Numbered from the stretch's first letter, positions 1 through 7,647 are shown. The stretch: 21,083 nucleotides of DNA from JBEKZQ01 sp049509675 (GCA_049509675.1 JBEKZQ010000079.1:1-21083), one strand, 5' to 3'. Notes: generated by a model not told the origin, from the sequence alone. Translations and numbers: made by a program.

Positions 1-120
1 CGCGGGTCAAAACGCGGGTCAAAACGCGGGTCAAAACGCGGGTCAAAACGCGGGTCAAAACGCGGGTCAAAACGCGGGTCAAAACGCGGGTCAAAACGCG
101 GGTCAAAACGCGGGTCAAAA
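1..120. repeat. 12-bp tandem repeat array, 10 copies, open at the window edge
   Basis: Ten head-to-tail copies of CGCGGGTCAAAA fill this stretch with no visible differences between copies. The array reaches the first base, so its real length is unknown. The unit resembles the left arm of the palindrome that follows directly (CGGGTCAGAACG versus CGGGTCAAAACG), which suggests the array grew by slippage from a palindrome arm. There are no unique spacers, so it is not a CRISPR array. All three forward frames are open, but no coding evidence is seen. Confidence 0.97.
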
Positions 121-121
121 C

Positions 122-163
122 GGGTCAGAACGATTTGTTTAATCGTTCTGACCCCTTTCCCCA
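122..163. repeat. REP-like palindrome, copy 1
   Basis: A perfect inverted repeat: arm GGGTCAGAACGATT at 122-135, loop TGTTT, complementary arm at 141-154. It is followed by CCTTTCCCCA. Nearly the same element, with an all-T loop, is present at 12026-12058 followed by the same CCTTTCCCCA tail, so this is a dispersed genomic repeat. The palindrome plus fixed tail resembles REP elements mobilised by Y1 (RAYT) transposases. That link is inference, because no transposase gene is in the window. Confidence 0.85.
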
Positions 164-182
164 TCACAGCACCCTGCAATTC

Positions 183-200
183 ATGAATAATCCGGGCTAG
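183..200. repeat. Terminus of the dispersed MITE-like element (fragment)
   Basis: ATGAATAATCCGGGCT matches the right end of the two 174-bp elements at 16745-16918 and 20744-20917. Only the terminus is present here. It lies in inverted orientation to the fragment starting at 1794, so the dehydratase operon sits between two facing ends of the same repeat family. Confidence 0.6.
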
Positions 201-246
201 CTGCCGACGGAGAAAGTCTTGATTCTTCCCACGCGAGGCGTAAGCT

Positions 247-594
247 ATGGACATGCTGGATCCTGCCATCGCTCGGAGCGTCCGGGGCCGATTGCTGCGG
301 CTGGCCCCGAGCGACAATGTCGCCGTGGCCACCGCCGGGCTGGAGGCCGGTCAGTCCGCCGGGCTGGACGACGCCTGGATCACGCTCGTGGACCGCATCC
401 CCTTGGGCCACAAGGTGGCGCTGGCGGCGATCGCCCCCGGCGAGAAGGTCGTGAAGTGCGGGTGCCCGATCGGCTCGGCCACCCGAGAGATCCGCGTGGG
501 CCAGCACGTGCATGTCCATAACCTCAAGAGCGATTACTTCCCCACCTTCACTCGCCAGCAGCGTGCCGAGGTCGCGAAGGAGCCCCCAACGTGA
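247..594 (+). CDS. UxaA-family dehydratase, small SAF-domain subunit
   Basis: This 115-residue protein matches the N-terminal SAF domain of the UxaA (altronate dehydratase) family. The family core is visible in the middle third: HKVALAAIAPGEKVVKCG, then IGSATREI, then GQHVHVHN near residue 90. In one-piece UxaA this domain is fused to the large catalytic part; here it is a separate gene. The ATG at 247 follows a purine-rich GAGGCG and fits the family start. The stop overlaps the start of the large-subunit gene by four bases, which indicates translational coupling. Split small and large subunits occur in altronate/galactarate dehydratase-like enzymes and in (2R)-sulfolactate sulfo-lyase (SuyA/SuyB); sequence alone does not settle the substrate. 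Confidence 0.85.
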   Translation: MDMLDPAIARSVRGRLLRLAPSDNVAVATAGLEAGQSAGLDDAWITLVDRIPLGHKVALAAIAPGEKVVKCGCPIGSATREIRVGQHVHVHNLKSDYFPTFTRQQRAEVAKEPPT

Positions 595-1793
595 ACGGCT
601 ATCGGCGGCAGGACGGCCGCAAGGGGATCCGAAACTATTTAGTGGTGGCCTACCTGGTCGAGTGTGCGCATCACGTGGCGCGAGAGATCGTCCTGCCTTA
701 CCGCGACCGCGGCGTGCATCTAATCGGGTTCGCCGGTTGCTACCCCAACGCCTACGCCGAGCGGGTGATGAAACGCCTGGCGACACACCCCAACGTCGGC
801 GCGGTGCTGCTGGTCTCGCTGGGGTGCGAGAGTTTCAATCGCCGGGACCTGGCCGAAACGGTCCGCCGCTCGGGCCGCCCCGTCCGCACCCTGGTGCTCC
901 AGGAGGACGGCGGCAGCCGGGCGACCGTGGCCGCGGGACGTGCGTGGGTGGAAGAGACCCTCCCAAAGTTGCACGCCATGTCGCGCAGCGACATGCAGCC
1001 CGGCGACCTGGTAGTGGGAACCATCTGCGGCGGATCGGACGCCACCAGCGGCCTGACGGCAAACCCCGTGATCGGCAAGACCTTCGACTGGCTCGTGGAT
1101 CGGCACGCGACGGCCATCTTCGAGGAAACCAACGAGTTGCTCGGTTGCGAGCGGCATCTTGCCGGCCGGGCGACGACCCCAGAACTGGGCGAGGAACTGG
1201 CCGCCGCGGTCCTCAAGGCGGAGCGGTATCATCGCGTCCTCGGTCACGGCAGCTTCGCCTGGGGAAACGCGGAAGGCGGGCTCACCACCCAGGAAGAGAA
1301 ATCGCTGGGAGCCTATGCCAAGAGCGGAAGCCGGCAGGTGTCCGGGCTGCTGAAGCCGGGCGATCTTCCCCCCCGCGGCGGCCTATACCTGCTGGACGTC
1401 GTGCCCGACGGCGAGGTCCGCTTCGGTTTCCCCAACATCAGCGACAGCACCGAGGCTGCCGACCTGATGGCCTGCGGGGCCGAGATGATCCTCTTCTCCA
1501 CCGGCCGCGGCTCGGTAGTGGGCTCGGCCATCGCGCCCGTGGTCAAGGTCTGCGCCAACCCGGAAACCTACCGCCGCATGGCGGAAGACATGGACGTCGA
1601 CGCCGGGCGGATCCTCGAGGATCGCGGCACGCTCGACGCAGTGGCCGGCGAATTGATCGATCGCGTGCTTCGCACCGCCGATGGCGAACCGACGGCCTCC
1701 GAGTCGCTCGGACACCAGGAGTTCCTTCTCCCCTACAAGAGCTTCGAGCCCCTCGGCCCAAGCTGCCTGCCGGGCGGGCCGGCGCAAGAGTAA
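591..1793 (+). CDS. UxaA-family dehydratase, large catalytic subunit
   Basis: This 400-residue protein is the large domain of the UxaA/GarD family (sugar-acid dehydratases; SuyB sulfo-lyases belong to it too). Visible family signatures are GYRRQDGRKGIRNYL at the N-terminus, FAGCYPN near residue 47, SLGCE near residue 80, GGSDATSGLTANP in the middle, and the C-terminal block GSAIAPVVKVCANPETYRRM with EDMDVDAGRI. The conserved cysteines fit the family's metal-dependent chemistry (established for the family, not shown here). The start is GTG at 591, inside the GTGA overlap with the small-subunit gene. The likely reaction is water or sulfite elimination from a hydroxy acid; altronate-like sugar acids are the default guess. 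No uronate or sulfonate pathway partner is in the window. The gene ends next to a MITE fragment. Confidence 0.87.
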   Translation: MNGYRRQDGRKGIRNYLVVAYLVECAHHVAREIVLPYRDRGVHLIGFAGCYPNAYAERVMKRLATHPNVGAVLLVSLGCESFNRRDLAETVRRSGRPVRTLVLQEDGGSRATVAAGRAWVEETLPKLHAMSRSDMQPGDLVVGTICGGSDATSGLTANPVIGKTFDWLVDRHATAIFEETNELLGCERHLAGRATTPELGEELAAAVLKAERYHRVLGHGSFAWGNAEGGLTTQEEKSLGAYAKSGSRQVSGLLKPGDLPPRGGLYLLDVVPDGEVRFGFPNISDSTEAADLMACGAEMILFSTGRGSVVGSAIAPVVKVCANPETYRRMAEDMDVDAGRILEDRGTLDAVAGELIDRVLRTADGEPTASESLGHQEFLLPYKSFEPLGPSCLPGGPAQE

Positions 1794-1872
1794 ACCCGGA
1801 TTATTCATGGGTGGGTCGAGGTCGCGCAAACCGATGGTGGGTCTCGCAAACCGATTGTTCAAGTTATTCATG
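1794..1872 (-). repeat. Truncated, inverted copy of the MITE-like element
   Basis: ACCCGGATTATTCATG at 1794-1809, followed by GGTGGGTCGAGGTCGCGC and GGTGGGTCTCGCAAACCGAT, is the reverse complement of the right half of the elements at 16745-16918 and 20744-20917. A few bases are missing after the terminus. The other half is absent. A second TTATTCATGCG lies at about 1865-1875. Confidence 0.75.
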
Positions 1873-1879
1873 CGCGGCT

Positions 1880-2347
1880 TCAGTCGCCGTAGGACGAGGC
1901 GGCGTGACCGTAAAAAGGACGGATGCTGAAACGGCGCCCCCCCCAAGTGCCGAAAACTTCCCCGGGCATCGCGTGACCGTAAAATGGACCAACCCCATTT
2001 TCGACGGCGGGATTGTACCCCCACTGAGATTGAGCGCGGCCATAGAACGGGCGAATATCGGAGTTGGGCAGCGACTGGTTGCCGTGTGTCGGTCCTGTGA
2101 CATTGCCCGCAACGGCAGGCGAGCTGCTCGTCGGCAGGGACGTCGGGGGATTGTAGTCGTTCCACCGGTCGGCCCGCCAATAGACCCATCGGCCTTCAGG
2201 CAGCCAGTACCACCACTCACCGTTGTGGAACGTGTATCGCCATTGATCGGGGCCCTCGGTTTGCCCCTGACCCACGGCTGGAGACGCCAAAAGCCCCACA
2301 ACAATGAGGCAGCCCATCACAAGCAGAAACAGAGCGACAGAACGCAT
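1880..2347 (-). CDS. Small exported protein with WY-rich region and PFYG[HR]A repeats
   Basis: The start is chosen at 2347 because GGGAGGGCAAGGCC lies just upstream and a clear signal peptide follows immediately: a hydrophobic run to about residue 20, then ASPAVG. The mature part opens with an aromatic-rich block at residues 36-65 (WWYWLPEGRWVYW), an arrangement seen in exported planctomycete proteins of unknown role. The C-terminal half contains three copies of PFYG[HR]A at about residues 100, 121 and 144, separated by low-complexity spacers. The corresponding DNA repeats (GTGACCGTAAAA) are visible at about 1904 and 1971. The last codons lie next to the MITE fragment, so the native end could have been altered. 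Function is unknown. Confidence 0.7.
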   Translation of the reverse strand: MRSVALFLLVMGCLIVVGLLASPAVGQGQTEGPDQWRYTFHNGEWWYWLPEGRWVYWRADRWNDYNPPTSLPTSSSPAVAGNVTGPTHGNQSLPNSDIRPFYGRAQSQWGYNPAVENGVGPFYGHAMPGEVFGTWGGRRFSIRPFYGHAASSYGD

Positions 2348-2701
2348 GGCCTTGCCCTCCCTTTTTGAGATCGGTAGGTGACAATCGGCCGGTTCCCTCC
2401 TTGGCCAGGCGCGTGGCTCGCCGGCCCATTGAAAAAACGCCAACTTGATTCCCCTATAATAGTAGTCCTAGCCCTAGCCGAAGTCCAGCCGGCGCGACAG
2501 GCAACCGGAACCGCCAGCGTCAAGGCGGCGACATCGTTGCCGGAGGCAATACGATACCGTACGCCCGCCGGAGTTGCTCAGGTTGAACTCAGCGAAGGCC
2601 GCACGGTGGATCAGGACGATACGACTGGCCCGCACCGCTGCACCACCGTAGTAGTACGTCTGTCGATATATCTATATTTGCCACTGTGCGTGGCGAACGC
2701 A
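2348..2701. other. Intergenic stretch without a supported gene
   Basis: This 354-bp gap separates the start of the PFYG[HR]A-repeat gene from the end of the first Cys-rich gene, both on the minus strand. An A/T-rich patch around 2450-2462 (CCCCTATAATAGTAG) is a possible promoter core, without a convincing -35 box on either strand. Another A/T-rich patch lies around 2657-2682. No terminator hairpin with a U-tract and no conserved short gene is seen. Confidence 0.5.
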
Positions 2702-3181
2702 TTAGTATGGATACCGGCGGGGTGCGGGCGTGGGGATCGCCGCAGGCGGCGACAGCGACGGTTCGGCCTTCCCGGTGGCAACGGCAGGTGTCTTGCTTCC
2801 GCTGTTTGCCGATTCCTGGCCAGCGCACGCGGGGCACAGGTATCGCACCACGCATTTGTAGACCGGAACATCCACCTGTTCTTCGTGCTTGATTAGTTTT
2901 TTCACGCATTTCGGTTGACCGCAACGCGGCGGCGGCGGGCAGCAATCGCACCGGTCGTGGCAACCTGGCATGAGGGGGCAGAACTCCTGGCACTCGACGG
3001 ACCAGGAAGTCCTCGTATCCTTCTGAACGTCGCACACCACCTGGCAGGTCTTTTGGACGCAAGCCACGTGCCGGCCGCACTGAGCGCAGCAGGCCGGCCC
3101 TCCCACGTTGTCGTTCGCGCCGGCCGGTTGCCCGCCCAGCCCGAGAATCGCAAAAACGGCCAAGATTATAGATGTCCGCAT
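2702..3181 (-). CDS. Cysteine-rich exported protein, copy 1 (paired with porin 1)
   Basis: This 159-residue protein has a signal peptide (residues 1 to about 22, ending PAGA) and about 17 cysteines in the mature part. Blocks visible in order: CCAQCGRHVAC, CQVVCDV, VECQEFCP, CHDRCDCC, then KKLIKHEEQVDVPVYKCVVRYLCPAC, and a Pro/Ala-rich tail. The same order, including ECxxFC/CEDIC and KL[IV]K...VPVxKCxVxxxCPxC, recurs in the protein at 7030-7578, so the two are paralogues. It lies 96 bases downstream of porin 1 on the same strand, with AAGGAAA before the ATG. Metal binding or disulfide-stabilised envelope association is plausible. Function is not known to me. Confidence 0.85.
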   Translation of the reverse strand: MRTSIILAVFAILGLGGQPAGANDNVGGPACCAQCGRHVACVQKTCQVVCDVQKDTRTSWSVECQEFCPLMPGCHDRCDCCPPPPRCGQPKCVKKLIKHEEQVDVPVYKCVVRYLCPACAGQESANSGSKTPAVATGKAEPSLSPPAAIPTPAPRRYPY

Positions 3182-3277
3182 GAGGTAGTTTCCTTTACGA
3201 ACTGTATTGGTCTTGCAGGGTCACATGGGTTGTTTGGTCGATCTGGCACGTGGGGCAGGACGGTTCGCCGGGCTTCC

Positions 3278-4861
3278 TCAGAAATCCATGGCCAACCGCG
3301 TCATGAATTCATTGATGATTCCACCCGATACACGTTTGCCAGCGGCGATGTTGTACGTGTCCAGGGAATGCACGTAGTTGAACATCACGCGGGTAAACGG
3401 ATTCAAGTACCAGTTCAAACCGACGGTTTGATCGGCGGCCCGGCCGGCGCCCTGCGTCGTCAGGCCGTCGAGCATGTCGATGTACGAGAATCGATAAGCG
3501 ACTTCCCATGCCCCCTTGCCGGTGGACACGCAGCCATCGCTGGTACGCACGCGGAAGAAGTCCTCGTAGGGTATCACGCGATCGAAGACGCCCATCTTCC
3601 GGTTATAAGGTCGGTTTTCGCCGGTGAGGAAGTAGCTGACGTAGGCGTATCCGCCGTAGAAGTGGTTGGTGACATTATTCGCCTGATCGACGGTCGCGGT
3701 AAAAAACTCCGATTGCACGGAGAGCGGCCCGTAGACCAGGGCGGCTTCCGTTCCCGTAACCTGCCAGTGGTTCACGTCCAACAGGGCGGTGGTCTTTGCC
3801 GGCGTGGTAGCGTTAACGGTCATGTTGACGACGGACGGCCCGAAGGCCGCCTCAGTTTTCGTCGCGAAGATCCCAATGTCGTCCGGAGCACTGCGGTAGG
3901 CATAATCGATGCCGGTGTGGAACACGCCGCGGCCGCCGCTGGGCTCGTCGTACCAGGGCAGATAAGTGAGGCGGGTCGTGGCATCCAGCCCCCAGTGATC
4001 GAATTGGAACAGCGGCGGCTGATCGTATCCGGTTTGATTGGTAAAGACGCCCGCGGCCCAGGTGGCCCGCTGGTCCTGGCTCCAGTTGAACGTCATGATG
4101 CCGTCGTTTCGACCGGGGACGAAGGCCCCTTCGTCGCAGATCGATCGTTCCATGAAAGTGGTGTAGTTGTCGCTGGTCACTTGTTCTAGTCCAAAACATT
4201 CCTTGAAGTGGCCGGCGCGGATGTTGCCCAGGAGCGGAAGATCGTGCATCTGCACGTACACGTCTTTGAAGGCCGTGCCCTGGGACTTCGAGTCGATAGT
4301 GGAGTCGATGCCGCGGTTGGCGAAATCCATCTCGATGATGTAGTCGACGGTTTGATACCCGCCCAACAGCGCGATCCGTGCGCGGCGGAATCCGACGGCG
4401 TTTTCGACGTTTCCAAACTCCGCATTGCTGGCCGCGTTCTGCGTGAACTCGGCGGTATCGAACTGGATGCGACCGGTGGGGACGATCAACGGCCTGGTCG
4501 GCGCCCCAGACGTGGTCGTCGTCCCCTGCTTGGCGAGATCTGCCAGACGTTTCTCCAGGTCGGCAACACGCTGCGTTAAGTCAGCGTTGGCCGTTTCGGC
4601 GGACGGCGGCGGGGGCGGCTGGGGAACCGGAGCGGTTGCCGATCCGTTCTCGAAGGATGCCGCCTGGGTCGGCGGCACTGGCGCCTGCGCCTGGAAGGGA
4701 GGGCCGTTGGCGATGGGGGTGTTTCCGGCCACATAGCCTTGGCCTTGCGGCACCGGTTGCTGGAACTGTTGACCGCCGGCAATGGCCGAAAGGCCGCAGA
4801 CGGCCGCCAAGGCGAGTGCCGGGGCCATCGACTGACGGAAACATTGAAGCATGTATCTCAT
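3278..4861 (-). CDS. Outer-membrane porin, O/P type, copy 1
   Basis: The 527-residue product starts at ATG 4861 (MRYMLQC) and has a signal peptide ending near AIAGG (residues 27-30). A Pro/Gln/Ala-rich linker follows to about residue 88, a short coiled coil lies at about 90-110 (DLTQRVADLEKRLADLAK), and then a beta-barrel domain of the phosphate-selective porin O/P type. Barrel hallmarks are GFRRARIALLGGY, DFANRG, FKDVYVQMHDLP and a C-terminal strand ending in phenylalanine (TRLAMDF). The coiled-coil-before-barrel plan is typical of planctomycete porins. The open frame extends upstream to 5101, but that part lacks a signal peptide and family features. ATG at 4852 is an alternative start. The transported solute cannot be read from sequence. 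Its mirror paralogue is at 5301-6989. Confidence 0.88.
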   Translation of the reverse strand: MRYMLQCFRQSMAPALALAAVCGLSAIAGGQQFQQPVPQGQGYVAGNTPIANGPPFQAQAPVPPTQAASFENGSATAPVPQPPPPPSAETANADLTQRVADLEKRLADLAKQGTTTTSGAPTRPLIVPTGRIQFDTAEFTQNAASNAEFGNVENAVGFRRARIALLGGYQTVDYIIEMDFANRGIDSTIDSKSQGTAFKDVYVQMHDLPLLGNIRAGHFKECFGLEQVTSDNYTTFMERSICDEGAFVPGRNDGIMTFNWSQDQRATWAAGVFTNQTGYDQPPLFQFDHWGLDATTRLTYLPWYDEPSGGRGVFHTGIDYAYRSAPDDIGIFATKTEAAFGPSVVNMTVNATTPAKTTALLDVNHWQVTGTEAALVYGPLSVQSEFFTATVDQANNVTNHFYGGYAYVSYFLTGENRPYNRKMGVFDRVIPYEDFFRVRTSDGCVSTGKGAWEVAYRFSYIDMLDGLTTQGAGRAADQTVGLNWYLNPFTRVMFNYVHSLDTYNIAAGKRVSGGIINEFMTRLAMDF

Positions 4862-5300
4862 GTGACGCGCTTTCTTCTTGAAATACGTGAAATGGTAATT
4901 TGCGTCCCACGTCGGTGTATCTGGTGTCTTGTACAGAAGGCGCACAAGACGCACATCCAAAATAACCATCGGAGCCTGTACAACGGGACGTGTGCGAAAA
5001 GCCGCTCGATCCAGCAGGTACGCCACATTCCGACCAGCATTTCCGCTACCGGCCGCACATTCGTTCTTGCCGCTAAACGCACTGAGCAGTGGTGCGCGCA
5101 ATTACGCGACTGGCTCACAAAACTGTAACAATTCGCACTCGGAGAAAAGCCGATACGAAACCTACCCGCCTTACTAAACCACCCCGCAATGCCCATTTAA
5201 TTCATATTTTCAGAAGATGCTTCTCAAACGATACCAAGCGTACAACCCGCAATTCCCGCACTTGGCCGCATCACTAACCACGTTTCAACGGAGTAGAAAA
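4862..5300. promoter_or_regulatory. Shared divergent intergenic region between the two porin cassettes
   Basis: This 439-bp region separates the starts of porin 1 (minus) and porin 2 (plus), so it must hold both promoters or a shared control region. An A/T-rich tract lies at about 5190-5212, upstream of porin 2. A small inverted repeat GAAGATGCTTC at about 5213-5223 could be an operator. I see no convincing sigma-70 hexamer pair on either strand and no stable long hairpin. The ribosome site for porin 2 is GGAG at 5290-5293. Confidence 0.45.
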
Positions 5301-6989
5301 ATGAAAGGGATTTTCACGGCGGCTTTGCTCGTGGTCCTGGGCCTTGGACTGTCCATGAGCCAGGCCATAGCCCAACAACAGAGCAACCCGCAGGCGCCAG
5401 CGGACGACCTCCGTGCGCGTCTGGAACAACAGGAAAGCCAGATTCAACAACTGCAGTCCCAGTTGTCAAACCTGCAACAGGGGCCGGTTACGAGTCAGAC
5501 GGCCTACGCACCATCGGGCGGCACTGCGACGGTGCCCGCGGCTGGTGGCGCGCCTTGCCCTGGCGCCGTGGTCGAAAGCGACACGAGCATCAAGACCAGG
5601 TTCTTCAATGGCGAGGGCGTCATGTTCGAGACGCCCAATAAGGACTTCACCATGCACCTGGGTGGATGGTTCCAATGGGACAATGTGTGGTGGAACCAGA
5701 ACGACCGCCTGTCGGTTGCTCCCGCGGCGCAAACCAGCCAAGGTGTTGCCGCGAACGGCATCGGCCCCCTCCAGGACGGCGACTACTGGCGGCGGATCCG
5801 CATTGTCATGGAAGGCACCTTCTTCGAAACCTGCGAGTACCGCTGGAATTACGCGCCGGAAGCCAATGTGTACAACACGATCGGGCTCGATGAATTCTGG
5901 GTGGGCATCAACAAGATTCCCGTCATCGGCACGGTGCGCGTCGGGCACGTCAAGAACCCAATGGGGCTGGAAGGCGATATGACGAGTTCCAGCCGCTGCA
6001 TGACCTTCATGGAACGGTCGTCCTATTCCGAGGCCATCGAGTTGAACCAGAACTTCGTCACCGGCGTTTGGCTCGGCAACACGTACCTCGATGACGACCG
6101 CGGGACGTGGAGTTGTGCGGCGTTTCGTCCTTCCGACACCGGGAATTCGGGCGATTTCTTCGGCAACGGCCAGTCCGGCGCGCAGGGCCGCCTCACCGCC
6201 TTGCCGCTCTATGAAGATGAAGGCCGGCACCTCATGCACCTGGGCATCTCCGGCGGCTGGCGCGATGGCCAGGCCGTTTCGCCGGGAGGACCCCATCTTG
6301 TTGAGTTGCGGGCGCGGCCCGAACTGCGCGACGACGATCCGGCCGGTTCGGGGCCCCCGCCCGCCGGAGCCATCCCCAACTACTTCCTGCCGAACTCCAA
6401 TAAGAACCGCATGATCGATACCGGCAATATTACCTGCGAACAGGAATTTCTGCTCGGCACCGAGTTGTTGTATATCCGGGGACCTTTCTCGTTCCAAGCC
6501 GAGTACGGCTGGAACTTCCTGAACAACGCCCAGGTCACCATACCGGCGGTAAAGCCGGTTGCGAACTACGTGTTCAACGGCGGATACATGCAAGTGGCCT
6601 ACACGCTGACGGGCGAGAACCGCGCCTACGACAAGAGAAGCGGCGGCCTGTCGCGGTATTACTTCGGCCCTGCGGGACCCTACGAAAGGGCCTTCATCGT
6701 CCGCGATGAGAATGGCAACATTTGCTCGGGCCACGGCGCCTGGGAAATTGCCTGCCGTTACTCGTATACCAACCTCAACGACGGTTCGGGCGCCTCTTTC
6801 GTCAATGGCGGCATCATGCAGGGCGTCAGCCTGGGTCTGAATTGGTACCTGAACACCAACCTGACCGTCAATACCGAGTGGGTCTACAACGACCGTTACG
6901 ATCTCCCCGTCACCGGGGTCAACGGCGGGACAACCGCCTTCAATGGCTACACGAGCGGCTTCGGCACTCGGGTACAGTTGTCCTTCTAA
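5301..6989 (+). CDS. Outer-membrane porin, O/P type, copy 2
   Basis: The 562-residue product starts at ATG 5301, preceded by GGAG, and begins with a signal peptide (MKGIFTAALLVVLGLGL to QAIA, cleavage after about residue 24). A glutamine-rich coiled coil follows at about residues 35-59, then a Ser/Thr/Pro linker and a beta-barrel domain. Barrel features shared with porin 1 are an early GGWFQWDN strand, the YWRRIRIVMEGTFFE strand, DEFWVGINKIPVIGTVRVGHVKNPMGLE, CMTFMERSS, and a C-terminal strand ending in phenylalanine (RVQLSF). It is the divergent partner of porin 1. The Cys-rich gene follows 40 bases downstream, probably in the same transcript. Substrate unknown. Confidence 0.88.
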   Translation: MKGIFTAALLVVLGLGLSMSQAIAQQQSNPQAPADDLRARLEQQESQIQQLQSQLSNLQQGPVTSQTAYAPSGGTATVPAAGGAPCPGAVVESDTSIKTRFFNGEGVMFETPNKDFTMHLGGWFQWDNVWWNQNDRLSVAPAAQTSQGVAANGIGPLQDGDYWRRIRIVMEGTFFETCEYRWNYAPEANVYNTIGLDEFWVGINKIPVIGTVRVGHVKNPMGLEGDMTSSSRCMTFMERSSYSEAIELNQNFVTGVWLGNTYLDDDRGTWSCAAFRPSDTGNSGDFFGNGQSGAQGRLTALPLYEDEGRHLMHLGISGGWRDGQAVSPGGPHLVELRARPELRDDDPAGSGPPPAGAIPNYFLPNSNKNRMIDTGNITCEQEFLLGTELLYIRGPFSFQAEYGWNFLNNAQVTIPAVKPVANYVFNGGYMQVAYTLTGENRAYDKRSGGLSRYYFGPAGPYERAFIVRDENGNICSGHGAWEIACRYSYTNLNDGSGASFVNGGIMQGVSLGLNWYLNTNLTVNTEWVYNDRYDLPVTGVNGGTTAFNGYTSGFGTRVQLSF

Positions 6990-7029
6990 CCACTTCCACT
7001 CAACACACTCATTTTCAGAGGATATTACG

Positions 7030-7578
7030 ATGTTGAAAACGATTACCCTGTTGCTGGGTCTGGCGATGGTGGTGGCGATCGGCCTCCCGTTGCCGGCCGC
7101 CACGGCTGGGAACCTGTGCTGCCCGAGTTGTGGCTGCCACGAGGGCATGTGCCCGGTGTGCCACGTCTACAACACATGCAAAACGGTGACCGAATTCGAG
7201 TACCGTTGCGTCTGCGAGGACATCTGCGTTCCCAATCCGACTTGCTGCTGCAAGGGTTGCAACGCCTGCGGCGGCGGCAACTCCTGCGACTCCTGCCAGC
7301 AGGGCTGCAAATGCCTGGTCCGCACGGTCCACAAGCTGGTGAAGGTCCCCGTCACCAAGCAAGTGCCGGTCCGCAAATGCACGGTCGAGTGGGTCTGCCC
7401 GAAATGCCACTGCAACTGCTCTTGCGAAGAGGGCGCGCCTCCGTCGGGAACAATGCCGAGTCCGACGCCGGCGCCGGTGCCCGCCGTAGGCAAGACGGCC
7501 GCCGTTGGGGGCGGCCCGGATTCCTCCGCGCCTCTGCCGCCGTCGCCCTTGGTCACGGGCGAATCGGCCGCCCATTAG
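7030..7578 (+). CDS. Cysteine-rich exported protein, copy 2 (paired with porin 2)
   Basis: This 182-residue protein starts at ATG 7030, preceded by AGAGGATATTACG. The signal peptide ends near ATAG (about residue 27). The mature domain holds about 25 cysteines, including CCPSCGCHEGMCPVC, YRCVCEDICVP, CCCKGCNACGG and CDSCQQGCKC. The block KLVKVPVTKQVPVRKCTVEWVCPKC follows, then a tail rich in Pro, Ala and Gly. It is a paralogue of the protein at 2702-3181; the block around CEDIC and the VPVxKC block align. It sits 40 bases after porin 2, mirroring the other pair. The Cys density would suit metal binding or a disulfide-braced surface layer, but no known enzyme motif is present. Confidence 0.87.
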   Translation: MLKTITLLLGLAMVVAIGLPLPAATAGNLCCPSCGCHEGMCPVCHVYNTCKTVTEFEYRCVCEDICVPNPTCCCKGCNACGGGNSCDSCQQGCKCLVRTVHKLVKVPVTKQVPVRKCTVEWVCPKCHCNCSCEEGAPPSGTMPSPTPAPVPAVGKTAAVGGGPDSSAPLPPSPLVTGESAAH

Positions 7579-7613
7579 TGGACGGCATTTTGAAGTTTTC
7601 GGTAGTTTACGAT

Positions 7614-7647
7614 CACCGGCCGCCAACGATCTCGTTGGCGGCCGGTG
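7614..7647 (+). terminator. Strong hairpin after the porin 2/Cys-rich operon
   Basis: A perfect 15-bp GC-rich stem (CACCGGCCGCCAACG at 7614-7628 with its complement at 7633-7647) and a 4-base loop, 36 bases after the Cys-rich stop codon. There is only a short T run after it (CATTT), so it is not a textbook intrinsic terminator. Its position between two operons still makes transcription termination or mRNA 3'-end protection the best reading. Confidence 0.6.

Noticed and set aside
1..120. Possible CRISPR array or repeat-protein coding region
   Set aside because: There are no spacers, so not CRISPR. The forward frames would give four-residue repeats (RGSK, AGQN or RVKT), but no start, signal or homologous context is visible, and the unit matches a palindrome arm.
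512..2368. A 618-codon plus-strand frame
   Set aside because: It is another frame over the UxaA-type large subunit, which has clear family motifs. The product is Arg/Pro/Gly-rich and runs through a MITE fragment and an opposite-strand gene.
2450..2462. TATAAT-like hexamer as a firm promoter call
   Set aside because: No -35 box at a suitable distance on either strand and no plus-strand gene follows; left as a remark only.
2915..4189. A 424-codon plus-strand frame
   Set aside because: Antisense to Cys-rich gene 1 and porin 1; no signal peptide or family match.
4862..5101. 80-residue N-terminal extension of porin 1
   Set aside because: The extension would hide the signal peptide and has no family support. 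The start at 4861 puts the signal peptide at the N-terminus.
5466..7148. A 560-codon minus-strand frame
   Set aside because: Antisense to porin 2, which has a signal peptide, barrel motifs and a good ribosome site. The antisense product shows no domain.
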